Source: Bigelowiella natans CCMP2755 (Eukaryota; Cercozoa; Chlorarachniophyceae). Taken from it: 43,721 nucleotides of DNA. The notes beneath the pieces were generated by a model. The model searched no databases. It saw nothing but the letters and a program-made list of their open reading frames with translations, and was not told the origin of the DNA. Location of the stretch: assembly GCA_000320545.1 (NCBI GenBank), contig ADNK01001402.1, positions 1 to 43,721 on the forward strand. The letters run 5' to 3'. This document shows, piece after piece, positions 13,801 to 25,706 of this stretch. A program made the position numbers and the translations under genes. Position 1 is the first letter of the stretch. Each line of letters opens with the position of its first letter.

Positions 13801-14603
13801 AGCAGTAGCAGTAGCACTGTCATCAGCTTTGCTTTGCGGGTCTTCCTCCATCATGGCATCGCCGGTGATGTTCTTTTCATTACTACTGTCGTCGTCGTCA
13901 CAAGTACCGCAGACGACGACGGTAGCAGCAGCAGCAGCAGCAGCAGCAGCCTGCTCCTCTTCGAGGAATTTGTCGACTGAGGCACGCCAAGCCTTGGCCT
14001 TTTCTTCCATCTCACGCTCAGCCGCCAAGATACGCTTTTGGTCATCAACGACCCCTCCTGCAGGATATGGAAAGACGCTGTTGTTCTCCGCCCTGATTGC
14101 CCGTACCTTGCGGTCGAGCAAATCGCTTGATCTTCTCCCTAGCCCTCCTCGTTGTTCCCCCCCCCTTCCTTCCTTTCTTCCCTCGACCTCTCCAGACACC
14201 AAGCGCTGATCCACTATGGAGGTAAGGAGATCTAGCTCACTCAAGGAAAACCTGCGCGCGTGGAGGAGGAAAGACAGCGATAAGGGAGAGAGAGGGGGGG
14301 GGGGAGGAGAGGGTGTTTGATCAATTGGAGGAAACATGCTTCCTGCTAGGACTTCTTTGCGATGTGTGACGACGACGACGACGATGATGATGGTGATGAT
14401 TTTGTACAGAGCAGCAGTTTATCAAACAACTCCGTTATTCTATTCTATTTGTTTCCTACCCACCATCAGGCCAGCAATTCCGCACATGCAAGGTATCTTC
14501 CTCTTATTCGTGTTCTTCTGATTCTCCTCCTCCCTCTCTTCTCATCATCATTCTTCTTCTTCTTCTTCTTCTTCTTCTTCTTCTTTTCTTCATCACCGTC
14601 TGA

Positions 14604-14643
<40 letters not shown>

Positions 14644-17642
14644 TATAGCGCACATGCTTGTTGTGCAGGCTACAGGAGCACACGTCCTTAGCGTGCTTGA
14701 GGCATGCAAGATTGGGCGAGCAGGGGCAAAAGACCGCTGACACGTACAGGGGATATTTGCACACGGCGCAGTGATGCTGCGAGTTGCCGTTGGGAGCTCC
14801 ATACCTGCAACAAACAAGTCGTCCAGTATTATGAGAGTAACATCGTGAGAAGCAGTGCGCAACAACTTGGAACGAATTCTTCTATTTTCATCCCCTCCCC
14901 TTCCCTCTCCCCATTCTTTCTTTTCAAAAATATATTCTGTTTCCTACTCTGAGCGGAGAAACGCGAGCACGGAATTGTCCTTAGAATCCTTGGGGTCATT
15001 GCAAAGCGATACTGAAGGAGCAGCAGCAGCAGCAGCAGAATCGTTGGTATCATCACCATCATTCTTTCTGCTTTCTGCGGCGATGTCGTCACCCTTCTCG
15101 CCAGTAGGAGAAAGCTCGCTGCTAGCACCCAGGTTTGCATCATCAAGAGTAGCAGCGGCAGCAGCAGCAGCAGCAGCAGCGGTAGGTATCATGTCTTTAT
15201 TTTCCCCTTTCGTCTTCCCGCCTTCTCCCTCAGAGCCACCACCAGCAGAAAAACCTCCAAGCTCCCGAGAGGTGACCGGCAAGAGACGGCCCTTTTCTAG
15301 CCCGCCGTCCCTGTTCTTCCAATCGTTCTTGTGCACGACGTTGCGATACTTGCGCTTTCGTGGCTTCTTCCTCGCTCCAGGGATATTGCGGAGCGGCTCC
15401 TTGGGCCAACGTGCCTCGGTCGTGAGGCCTTCTGTCCACAGCACTAATCGTCGATGATACCTATCGTTGCCATCATAACAAGCAGCAGCAGCAGCAGCAG
15501 CAGTATCCGTTAGTGTTACTGGGTTGTGATTGTAGTTGTTGTTGTTGTTGTCGAGTTTGGGGTTCTCGTTGGTATTGCTCTGTCTTTCCCTCGTCAATTC
15601 CGACACGATGATACTGTTGATCGTGCCATAGACGAAAATAGCCGGTAGACGGTGTTGTAGTCGCGTGTGTATGTGCGCACGTGTGCAAGGTGCACTTGTG
15701 TGGGTGGATTTACCTCTCCCGGCTATCATCTACTATCTAAATGGGAACATAAGAAATACGAATATAACATCACGTACTCTTCGTTGCGCACACGGCGCAG
15801 GCTTGTCTGGATCCATGCTGCGTTCTCAACTGACGGGTGGTTGAGCGCAATGCGTACTAGGAGCTCGTCGTGAGAGAAAACCGGAATTCTGCGAAATCTC
15901 CTGTAATGCTCCACGGCCCTCGTGCCCCATGACATCCAGTCCGGACACGCAAAGTTTACGGCCTACTCAATCCCATAACAGCAAGTGGCGAGAGACGGGA
16001 AGACGGCGTATGTGATAGGAGCTTCAATGATTTTGTAAAGGAGGTTTTTCCTCGACAAAATACTACCACTACTACTACTACTACCACGTAATAACTAGGC
16101 CGCACTATGATTCATATGCTATATAAACAATCGCAGCTACTACTACTGCTACTGCCACTACAACTAACTACTACCACGCTTACCGCATAGTAGAACCTAC
16201 CTACCTACCTACCTCTGCGACGTTGAAGCCGTAGTTAAAGCCAGCATGGTAAGCTTGGGGAAATGTCACAATGAACTCACCAGGCTTGTGCACCGCCTTG
16301 CAGACGGCCACTTTGTGCTTTTTCAGCGTTGTGGGGGCTACAAGAGTCACCAGTTGGTAGAGGAGGTCTGGCTGTTTGGCAAAGAGCTTCGGGTAGGTTT
16401 CGCGCATCATCTCCTCGAAACGATGTGCATGGTTGCCGGGAATACCGTACCACTGCTTGGGCGCGCCTCTATGATTGTAGCTTATGCTGTAGCAGTAGTG
16501 GTCCTCGTTGTGCCAGCAGAAGGAGGAGAAGCACATCCCGATGTACAGCCACGGGATCGTGATGCCCGCGATGTCGTCCAGATGTCGCAGCACGGAGTTC
16601 TGCGCCCGCGCTAGGTTGTTCAAATTCCATGGGTGCTCGCCGTATGCCCCCTCCTTCGGGAATCCGCTCCCCAGCTCTGTCACGTCGAGCTCACTGCCGT
16701 ACTCCACCTCCACGAACGGCTTGCCTTTCTGCACGATGTTCCAGAAGGTCCGCTCTACCATAGATCGCGGCACTGAGTCGGCGTGCTGACCCTCCTTTAC
16801 AGAGAACCAGGCCTTCTTGAACCTGTCCCCCCGCGCTTGATACCCGTTGAGTGTGTACTGATTACCATTTCCGAATCCGAACGACTGCTTCTTGTACTCC
16901 ACGCACACCCTGCAGGTCCAGGGCCCGTCAGGCCGTTGCATGAGGGGCGGGGAGAGGCAGTACATGTGCGAGGTTCTCTTGCACTCGGAACAGGCAATCA
17001 TCTTGTCCTGATCAATCGTGCTGGAGCACTTTGAGCATTTAGGGACTCTTCGAAACACCCGCTTTTTTACTTTTGCTTCAGGGATAGCGGCGGTTGGATT
17101 CGTAGAATGCTTTTCATCTTCCGGGGCTTCCACTTCCATGGACGATTGCAGCTCCTCATCCTCTCCATTAGCGCGGGCGTGCGCTCCAAGACGGTCAATT
17201 CGCTGGAGTCGTGTAGGAAGATTTTTTGCTACATCCATGCTGAAGGGAGGCTGTGAACACATCAAAGTGGTTAAATGGGAGAATAACCGAAATTAATAGC
17301 GTGGTAAGCAAGCGGCATCGTCTCTGCTTTGCAACGCGTTATATGATATTTATATCTTCAAAGTCTGTGAATGACTGTATTTCATCTATGGAAATTATTC
17401 GTCGAAAAGTAAAATAATTGCATACTGAAGCTCCGATCCAATATTCGTTGTGAAGTGTAAAACACGCACAAAAAGACTCAAAAAATTAGTCTCACCTCCC
17501 ATCCCTTAGGTGGAATAATCTTGCAGATACCATACCCTTGACATCTTTTTCGAATAGATTGAATGTACAGTAAAGGATCGTCATTCCATTCCTCCTTGGA
17601 CGGTCGAAAAACGGGCGCATCTGGGATGCTGCTATTGCTCAT
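6594..17642 (-). CDS. KDM5/JARID1-like histone H3K4 demethylase, about 2,615 aa, 17 exons, no visible ARID
   Basis: Predicted Fe(II)/2-oxoglutarate-dependent nuclear demethylase of the KDM5 family, which removes methyl groups from H3K4. Exons in coding order: 17496-17642, 16213-17250, 15778-15962, 14948-15613, 14643-14804, 13603-14251, 13211-13393, 11443-13038, 10993-11205, 10266-10765, 9868-9966, 9492-9645, 9144-9340, 8856-9057, 8620-8736, 6872-8497, 6594-6707. The total is 7,848 nt, divisible by three, with phases matching throughout. Domains: JmjN about 9-49 (APVFRPSKEEWNDDPLLYI); PHD1 about 121-165; JmjC about 285-395 with iron ligands in FCWHNEDH (H296, E298) and YHAGFN (H384); C5HC2 finger about 690-731 (CAVCKYPLYVSAVFCPC); a long PLU-1 helical region; PHD2 (YCVCRRPDMKG, CDFCQQWYHGTC), which is split by an intron; and PHD3 at the C-terminus (LYCVCKTPYDEGAFM, CDKCADWFHPKC). 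The ARID expected between JmjN and PHD1 is missing. Length exceeds animal KDM5 (about 1,500-1,700 aa) because of PLU-1 insertions and Asn, Glu, Ala, Ser and Thr runs. The acceptor at 9966 has a weak pyrimidine tract and is the least certain junction. Confidence 0.93.
7264..7302. repeat. (TTG)n triplet tract inside KDM5 coding sequence
   Basis: A TTG repeat on the plus strand reads as AAC/CAA on the coding strand and gives a run of about 12 Asn in the last large KDM5 exon. Similar coding tracts are at 8157-8176 (Asn), 7831-7860 (Glu) and 13920-13950 (Ala). The same repeat types occur in the introns, so the homopeptides look like microsatellite expansion within exons. Confidence 0.85.
14607..14641. 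repeat. (CT)n microsatellite abutting a KDM5 5' splice site
   Basis: On the coding (minus) strand the donor after the C5HC2 exon reads TATAG|GTGAGAGAGAGAGA. The dinucleotide tract therefore begins within the splice donor itself. Confidence 0.85.
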
Positions 17643-19567
17643 AATTTGAACGAGCGGTGTTCTTACCGGTGCAGCTTTAGATTCTCCTTTGCAACGGTTT
17701 CAAAGTTGAATTTCGAGCGTAAAAATGAGGGTTAATAATAATGGTCGAGACGGTTTCCCTCTCTCGTCACAGATGACCAACAGGGGAAGGCTGGAAGACA
17801 GTAGTGGGTAAGGGTTAACTCAGGCCTCCTCCATTCCCTTCCGACTCAGACTATGATGCAGCATGTACGCAAGTTGTAATTATTTGATCAAATTTAGCCA
17901 GTTTATACATAACGTTAAACCTAAATCCCCTATCATCTTTTGCGATCTACAGACTTTCCATCCGGTGAGAGAATTTCAGATTTTGACTGATGTTAGTTCC
18001 TCGGACAACTGTTACAAACCGCCTTGATTTGGTCTTGGGAAAACATGTCAAGCATTTTCCAATCGATCTTTCCTGGTATTTTATGCTAAGACAACTGCAG
18101 AAGAGAAATCTTTTCCCCTTTCGCCATTCCAAAGCTATTTCCTTCTCTCCGTTCCGTTCTCCCTATGTCGCAGATGAGAAACGCAATGAGTGGAAACGGA
18201 GTAACTGTGAGACTACCTGAACGATGCTTTCAAATCATCGGTCCTCTCGATCTGATCTGCCCCGCTAGGATGATGAACTCGGAGCCGCCTGCCACGAACG
18301 TGAACGAAGGGAAACGGCCAACGTAGGAAAGCGGACACCGTAGAGCGCAAGTGCAACGGGCGGGAGGGGCAGATCGTAGAAAATGCACAAGCGGTGGTCG
18401 GCCCGCTTTACCGTCGGGCAGAAGCGACCCAATCATCGACGCAACCAGTCTGCCGGGGGAGTCCAGCTAGCCTCAGCTTTGTCGAGCTCATCAACGCGGC
18501 CGGTTGCCGGAGAGAAGAAAGTAAAATTGAGAAGAATATCATAAGCGTGTTTGGAAGGTTTGGTGCAGATTGTGCATGCGCACCTCCATGTTCCGGAATA
18601 ACCACCAGAACAACCTATTTTTTTCCGTATCGCAAATATTTTACGTGCAATTACCATATCTCATTCCATCCTTACCCCTTACCTTCCTGTATTCTACTCT
18701 CAAGACACACTCGAGGAGACGTACCGTCCAGTTCGATTTGGGCGGTTCTTCGCCACCGAAACCTGGGTAGCAGCAGCTTGTTAAGTGATAGTTAGATAGA
18801 GCTGTAAAGCGAGACAATTACTATCGGAATTAATAGGGAAACAATGATGTCGTTTATTCGTATTTTTCGTAGCCTTAGGACGATTGAGGAGATAAAGGAT
18901 GATTCGAAGCGATCTCCACCAGCTCGGTTTGAGGAATCGTCGCATGTAGTATCTGGGACAAGGGAGAAACGGTAACTTTGGAAATCGAACACCTGCGTTT
19001 TTGGTGTTTGTACGCCGACTAATTGGTTATTAGTCCGTTCTTTATTTCTCTCTCTCTCGCTCTATCTCTCTCCAAATGAAAATTATTCTGTGCATCTGCA
19101 AGCTGTACTGCACTTAATCGATAATCAATTGATTGCGTTGGCGAACATCAACAGAGTGTATTCATCGCCAAGCGAGCGAGCTCCACCCATCAAGAATGGC
19201 CTCCATCCAAACCCAACAGGCTCGCCGGGAACCCGGCGGTAGTATTATGATGCCTGTCTGTGTATGTGGCATGTGCGTGCGTTCTTGCGTCTGAATCATG
19301 CTCGCACAGTAGAAAGCTCTCAAGTGCGTTCTTCATGACCCCTCATACTTCGAACGTTATGAATAGTCGGTCGGCAATCAGTTTCAGCCTATCCACAACT
19401 CGATGTTCAATTATTTTTACCTTTAGTTGTTCTTTCTTATTTCTACACACCTCTTCATTTCCTTCTCCCCGCACTCCCTGGTAAATCTCTAATTCTTCTG
19501 TGCGATGTGTGCGTAGCCGCCGGGCGAATACAGATATGCCGAGAAGAGAAAGGAGGTAGGCACTGAT

Positions 19568-19613
<46 letters not shown>

Positions 19614-19750
19614 CCTCCCCCTTCCTCCCTCTTTCTGTGGATCTTAGCTACTGAGTCACTAAAAGATATTCGAGTGCTTTTATCATCACCCAAATGTAGA
19701 ATGTGCAACTTACTGTCCGATTCCTGTTTTCTCTCTGCCTGCTTCCCAGG
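17643..19750. other. Head-to-head intergenic region between KDM5 and the Cache-channel gene
   Basis: About 2.1 kb between two divergent start codons, presumably holding both promoters and 5' untranslated exons. No ORF here has a recognisable product. A small open frame starts at 19196 in a fair start context, but its donors do not phase into the 19751 exon. A (CT)n tract lies at about 19570-19611. The string CAAATATTTTACGTG at 18633-18647 recurs at 30407-30421. Confidence 0.5.
19570..19611. repeat. (CT)n microsatellite
   Basis: About 20 CT units lie roughly 140 bp upstream of the proposed first exon of the Cache-channel gene. It could be part of the 5' flank or of a 5' untranslated intron. 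Confidence 0.9.
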
Positions 19751-19861
19751 ATGAATATCGCTACCATGGACGCTCCGATATTAGGCCAACAGAGCGTTTT
19801 TTTGAATAAGATCCAGCGGTATTACAAGAAGAAACGTGCAGCTGCTGATCAATACAGGTTT

Positions 19862-19892
<31 letters not shown>

Positions 19893-22800
19893 CTCTAATG
19901 TTTGTTTGAGTAGAGAATCTATAAATTCAGAAAGTTCATCATTTCTTCTTTGTCGTAAAATTTCCATTCAGTCTCCCGTGACATCGAGAGGAAATAAAAA
20001 ATTACAAAAACGAAAACTAGAACATTATAGAATATTGTCTCGAGGATGCATTATTTAACGCCCCTCCCCCTCATTTCCATCTTCCTCACACATATACAAA
20101 ATATTTATCATAAGATACTGAAACTTGAAATACGATTATTCATCTATGCCTTGATAATGTCCATACCTGCCTCTCTCTCGCGCGCACACACATTACACAC
20201 AAACACACACACGCAATTATGACCATACAGCCCTAGCTTTGATCCAAGCTCGGCGGACAACGTGGAGTTGGCTCAGGAGCTCGCCCAGCTGCCGTTTCGT
20301 CGGGTTCAGCCGGACATCCAGCGGGTGATCTTGGGCCTCAAGTTCCTCATAGAATTGGGAGTATTCAGGAGCGCAGCGGACGATTCATCGGACACTGATC
20401 TGAAACTGAAAAAGTGCTCTCATGCCTGAGAAATTGATGGAAATTGCATGCATGAGGGTGGTGGAGAACGATCCGCGGTGTGTGCCTCGAGTTATTCCTC
20501 TTATTGAGCTTGCTTGAGTTGCATTTGTTTGGCTGTTTACCTGCTTCGCCAGCCTTTCTCAAGAGCAATTGCATTGATTCCAGGTATCACAAGGAGCAGG
20601 AGACTGACGACCCAGACTACGTTTCGCCAGCCCAAAGCAGGCAAGTTGTAATGGCGCACCGTAAGCAACAGGGTTTTTCCGGAATGTCACGCAAGATCCT
20701 AGAGGGCTCTGTTATGCTATCGACACTGCGCGCTAGTCAGAAAAGAAGCACCGCCAAACGGAAGGCGGCCCCCAACCGCGATACGAACATGCTGAAGTCG
20801 CTGGCTGCTGGGGTGTTTCCCCTGAAGGAGCTTGCAATCCCACATCGAACCAGAACCCACTACCACGCACTTCTCACGTCCTCCATTGCTGACCTCAGCT
20901 GGAATGCCTCGAGGCTCGAGGCGCACGCATTCTTCCACCTATGCATCTTTATGAACCGCAAGGTGTCCAAGTATTACGACCGAATGCATGCTGGAGGAGG
21001 AGGAGGAAGGCATGGTCAGTCAATGGTAAACGCAGATGCTAATTCCGAGCAGAAGAATACCGGTGCCTGGCGCGGTGCATCTAGGATAAACTTCGAACCT
21101 GAGAGTCCAGAAAACCCGGAGTTGCGAGGGATGAAGTATATGAGCTGGCTCCTGCTCGAGATTAGTCGGCTGCGGAGGACAGAAGACTCTTTTCACGTGG
21201 ACTCTGATACTGGGTAGCATTATAGATAATATCATGTCTTCCAGAGAGAGGGGGGAGAGTAGCAGCATGCCGTGTGGTTCAGTCGGTGCACCTCATTTCA
21301 ATGTAATAAGAAAGCAGTGCAGCAAGCTCAGAAGCTTGTGCGAGGGCTTGAGTCGCCGAAGAATGACTGGATCAATGCTACTTATGCCCCCCCCCCCCCC
21401 CCCCCAATAAAAGGTACATGTCGACGTACCACTTGATGGAGAGCGGACTCGACCGAATCCAGCTTGAAAATCTGTCCTCCGCCGCGATGTACACGTCGAA
21501 TTGGCTTGAAAGAAGCTGGCGCGCAATCGACTTGCTGCCTGTCGTTTGGCAGAACAACACGGTGGACTGGAGCTCCCTTCTCCCGATCAAAAGCCAGATG
21601 GAGTTCGCCGCAGCGCACATTGACTTTTTCTCGCTCGCAGGGGTAACGGTCGCGCAGCTCAATTCATCGCAGTTCTACGCTGCCGTGGAGCTTGATAGCT
21701 TGGGCATCGTGCTGAGGAACGGTAGCTCTGAGCTGGGCTACTACTCGCAACTTCCGTGGCGAAACAGCAGCGAATCGCAATCTCTTCTAGAGTCATCTGG
21801 CTCACTCCCCACCACCACCACGCACTCTGCAGCTTCCTATGACCCCCGCAACATGACGTGGTTTCAACAGGCCCTTGGTAGCGACGGTCAAGTATGGGCG
21901 CCAATGCGACAACTTGATCTTCGGAACATCACTGGGATCAGCCTGTCAAGGAGCCTGAGGGTCAACGACTCACTCGTGGGAGCGATGGCGGTCGATCTGG
22001 ACCTCCGGAAACTGTGCGACTTGCTCTCCTCGCGCATCGAGCTGTACGACAAGAGCATGGTGTTTGTGAGCGACCGCTCGTGGAACGTTCTCGCTGCCTC
22101 CTTAGACCGGCTGAGTTGTCACGATGGGGAGCTGACAGGGTTAGGGAAGACTCTTCGGGCAGATAGTACTCTTCTGAGCGCCACCAAGGAGTAATCGTTG
22201 TTAACTAACTAGAAGCATTGGTTATCGTTCCTCTCTCTTCTCGTCCTTCTCTCTTCAACTTCTCCCTCCCCTACGTGCATAATCTTTAACCCGACCATAG
22301 GTACCTGGTTCGGGAGTTTCCATCGGGTCTTTCGACCTCCTCCTCCAGCACGATGTTCATGGACGGAAAGTCGCTAACTTACAGGCAATTCAGCAACATC
22401 GATTACCCGGGGAATCGCTATCCGATAGTCGCAACGGTGGCAAACTTCGAGGTTTTGGGTCTTGAGCTAAGCATTGTTGTTTCGAGCAGCCCCGAGCCTT
22501 TCACAGACCAGGTTACGATACTGCTGCTGCTGATGATGATGATGATACTGAGAATGTCATGATAACCATAGTTCTCCCACCCTCTTTCTCCCCCCCTCTC
22601 ACAATCAACAAAAACGAACGAAAAGCCACTCATTTGGTTGCATTTGTTTGTCCCGACTCCCCCCCTGAATGATAGCTGGTGTCAATCGGCTGGATAGCGC
22701 TCTCCACAGGGCTGATCAGCATAATCATTGTCCTCCTCATATCCTGTTTCCACTGCGGAGAGAACCAGAAGTTCGGTGAGGAGGCGTGGTACGGTGGTGC

Positions 22801-23337
22801 AGCAGCCCGCAGCAGCGCTGCCAACAACGGCCTGCTGCACTCCTGGATGAAGATCTTCAAGACCACCATCGGCGAGAAAAAGAAAGATGGTTTCGATCCC
22901 GACATCAGGCGCAAGTATGAGAATTTGATCGGCATGACGGATTGGGGGGGAGGGGGAGGGGGAGGAGGAGGAGGAGGAGGAGGAGGAGGAGGAGGAAGAT
23001 GCGGTGGCAGAAGGCGTTGGCGTTATATAATATCATCAAACGCAGGACACTCACACACTCACTCACTCACTCACTCACTAATTTCCTGTTTCTCACATGC
23101 GCGTTTGTAAGGTTTAAGGAGTTCAGGCGAGCTCGAAAGCACCTCCATGATAAGCTGCAAGCGGTGTTGGTGCAAGAAGAACTCGCTGTGGTAGAGGCTG
23201 AGGTGGGTAGGATAGTAGCGTCTCTCTCTTTTGTGAAACTCATCATACGATGATTGTGCAAGAAGAGAATGTTGGTCTTGGCACAGAGCCATTGGTGTTT
23301 GAACAATTTTTGTTGCTTTTAGATTTAATGTGGCCCC

Positions 23338-23383
<46 letters not shown>

Positions 23384-23768
23384 CTTGAATGTAAAATAGG
23401 GAGCTGGTACCGCGAAGGAAAAAGTAGACGGTGAAACGGAAAAGTCAATGAGCGACGAGAAACACGGGCACATTCGAACTCAAATAATGCATCAGAAATC
23501 ACACAGCGGTGACAGCTCTTCAACCTCGTTGACAGATAGCAAGGTTTGCAGATTGTGGATGCACGTTTTTGTGTTGTTCGCTGGTCAATTACTCCTCAAA
23601 GTTGGTGGCTCATACAAAGAAGCACAAAAAGGATACCTATTCTACGTGACATGCACATCTGCATAATTGTACGAGGCGATGCATGATTTGGAGAATTGTC
23701 GAGATCACTATGTCGCAAGCTTTCCTTCTATCTCTCACGCACATAGTTATATATTCATACATTGATAT

Positions 23769-23814
<46 letters not shown>

Positions 23815-24076
23815 CGATGTAAAGGGTAGTCTTTCTTCCCAGCGAGCAGCCGTCGATAAAGGGTCACTCCAATCTGCAGGGAGAAGAAGATCGACAATGG
23901 GACGGACATCGAGCATTTTGGGTCCCATTTCCGAATCGACTATCAGGTAATCGTCGTCGCCCAAGAGGCCACAATTCTAGTCAATATAAAAAGGGAATTG
24001 GCAAGTTTTATTTCTTCTTGCCTTTTCCCTTTTACATTCCATCTTTGTTCTATTTGCTTTTTTTCCTATCCCCCCT

Positions 24077-24157
<81 letters not shown>

Positions 24158-24189
24158 ATATCTTCACTTCCCTTTTCATGTTGCAAGGC

Positions 24190-24222
<33 letters not shown>

Positions 24223-24338
24223 GGTGGTAGTAGCCCGTGTATATATGATTTGGTTCGTCGAGCAGGCAAAAATGTCGCGCCCTATGATTTAATGATAGTC
24301 CTAATGAGTTAGATCCCTAATATCTTGCTCATCCTTCC

Positions 24339-24382
<44 letters not shown>

Positions 24383-24633
24383 CTCCCCTCCCTCTCTTGT
24401 TTCTCTCCCTCCCACTTGCTATGCAATCTAGCATTTCCTCTGCAGTCGCTTTTGCACTCGTAGCCATTGTCTTCTTTATAGCTATTATTAGCTATGATTT
24501 GGAGACGAGTCGATACGCGAAAGAGTTTTGGGAGAGAAGCGCAAGGGAGATTAAACAGAGGAGCTGGTCAGGGCTCGACCACGTCAATGCCGTCTCGCAG
24601 TCAGCTGCCACGTATGTTCTCTTATATTTCTCT

Positions 24634-24681
<48 letters not shown>

Positions 24682-25664
24682 TCTCTGAGCGTGTGGGTGC
24701 TTGGCTCCTTCGTCCATGACCAGTAAACTGACACCGATTGTCGTTTCCCGCCCCCCTTCCGCACCCCACAAGTCAAGTACAACGCGAACGTTTCACCCCG
24801 TCTCTCATCAAACACTCCTCTCACCCTGCCAAATGTTCTCAGCTACATAAAGATGCTCGACGACTTCGGATGGCTGACACAGAGCTCGACGTATAATGAG
24901 ACATACGACCGTGTGCTAGTGCGAACGATGCGAGCCTGGACAACCAATAACCACTCGAGCTTGATGGGCCTGATTGTCGTAAACAACGCAACGGCTAACG
25001 CTTCAGTCACTGGAGCGTTGTTCCTGCGTGGTGACCAGCCGCTTGACAGCGTCGAGAACAATCTCAAGATAATTGACGGCTCGCTGCGAACGGACGCTTA
25101 CGTGTAAGTAACCTACCATGTTATACGTGAATGCTCGAGAGCTTTTCCGAGCTCCCATATTTGTATTGTTAATTCACAGAATAAAACAAGAGAGGAGGGG
25201 GAGGGGGGATGTGCGTTGCTTGCTGTTTGGTGACGAGTCCTTAATCTTGGTAACAAAAAGGTACTATGATACCAACCGGACGGCGTATGCGAACATCGGC
25301 AACGAGTACGCTCGTGGAGGGGGAGGGGAGGACTGCGCAGATTTCGGCACGTGGATGAATCTCTTGGCCAACCGGAGTGCGATGGTACCCTCACCGATAT
25401 ACCACACCTCTTTCTGTGTCTCGCGGCTCTTTCTCCAGTTCAACTTTGCTCGGAGCCTCAAGATCGCCCTAGAGGACCATAGTGCAGCACGCAGCGTTGT
25501 GATCATTCAGCGAATACAACCGCTGTCAACATTCCTACAGGGGACAACCGTTCCTTCCTTAAACTCCGTTGTTGTCGATGTCGTTACAACCGAAGGTCGG
25601 TTATCAGTGGCACCTCACTCACCCCGTCCTTAATGTTGTTCGTATATCCTCTCCCGTTCCCCCG

Positions 25665-25706
<42 letters not shown>

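Noticed and set aside
17990-18795. Several open frames of 60-130 aa between the KDM5 and channel genes
   Set aside because: No conserved motif, no splice partners, and they overlap one another on both strands.
19196-19290. Small ORF starting MASIQTQQARREPGG as first exon of the Cache-channel gene
   Set aside because: None of its possible donors joins the 19751 exon without creating a stop. It may be part of the 5' leader.
22942-23001. Gly-rich coding extension at the (GGA)n tract
   Set aside because: The strong donor GTATGAG at 22915 precedes it and gives the correct phase to the 23112 exon, so the tract is intronic.
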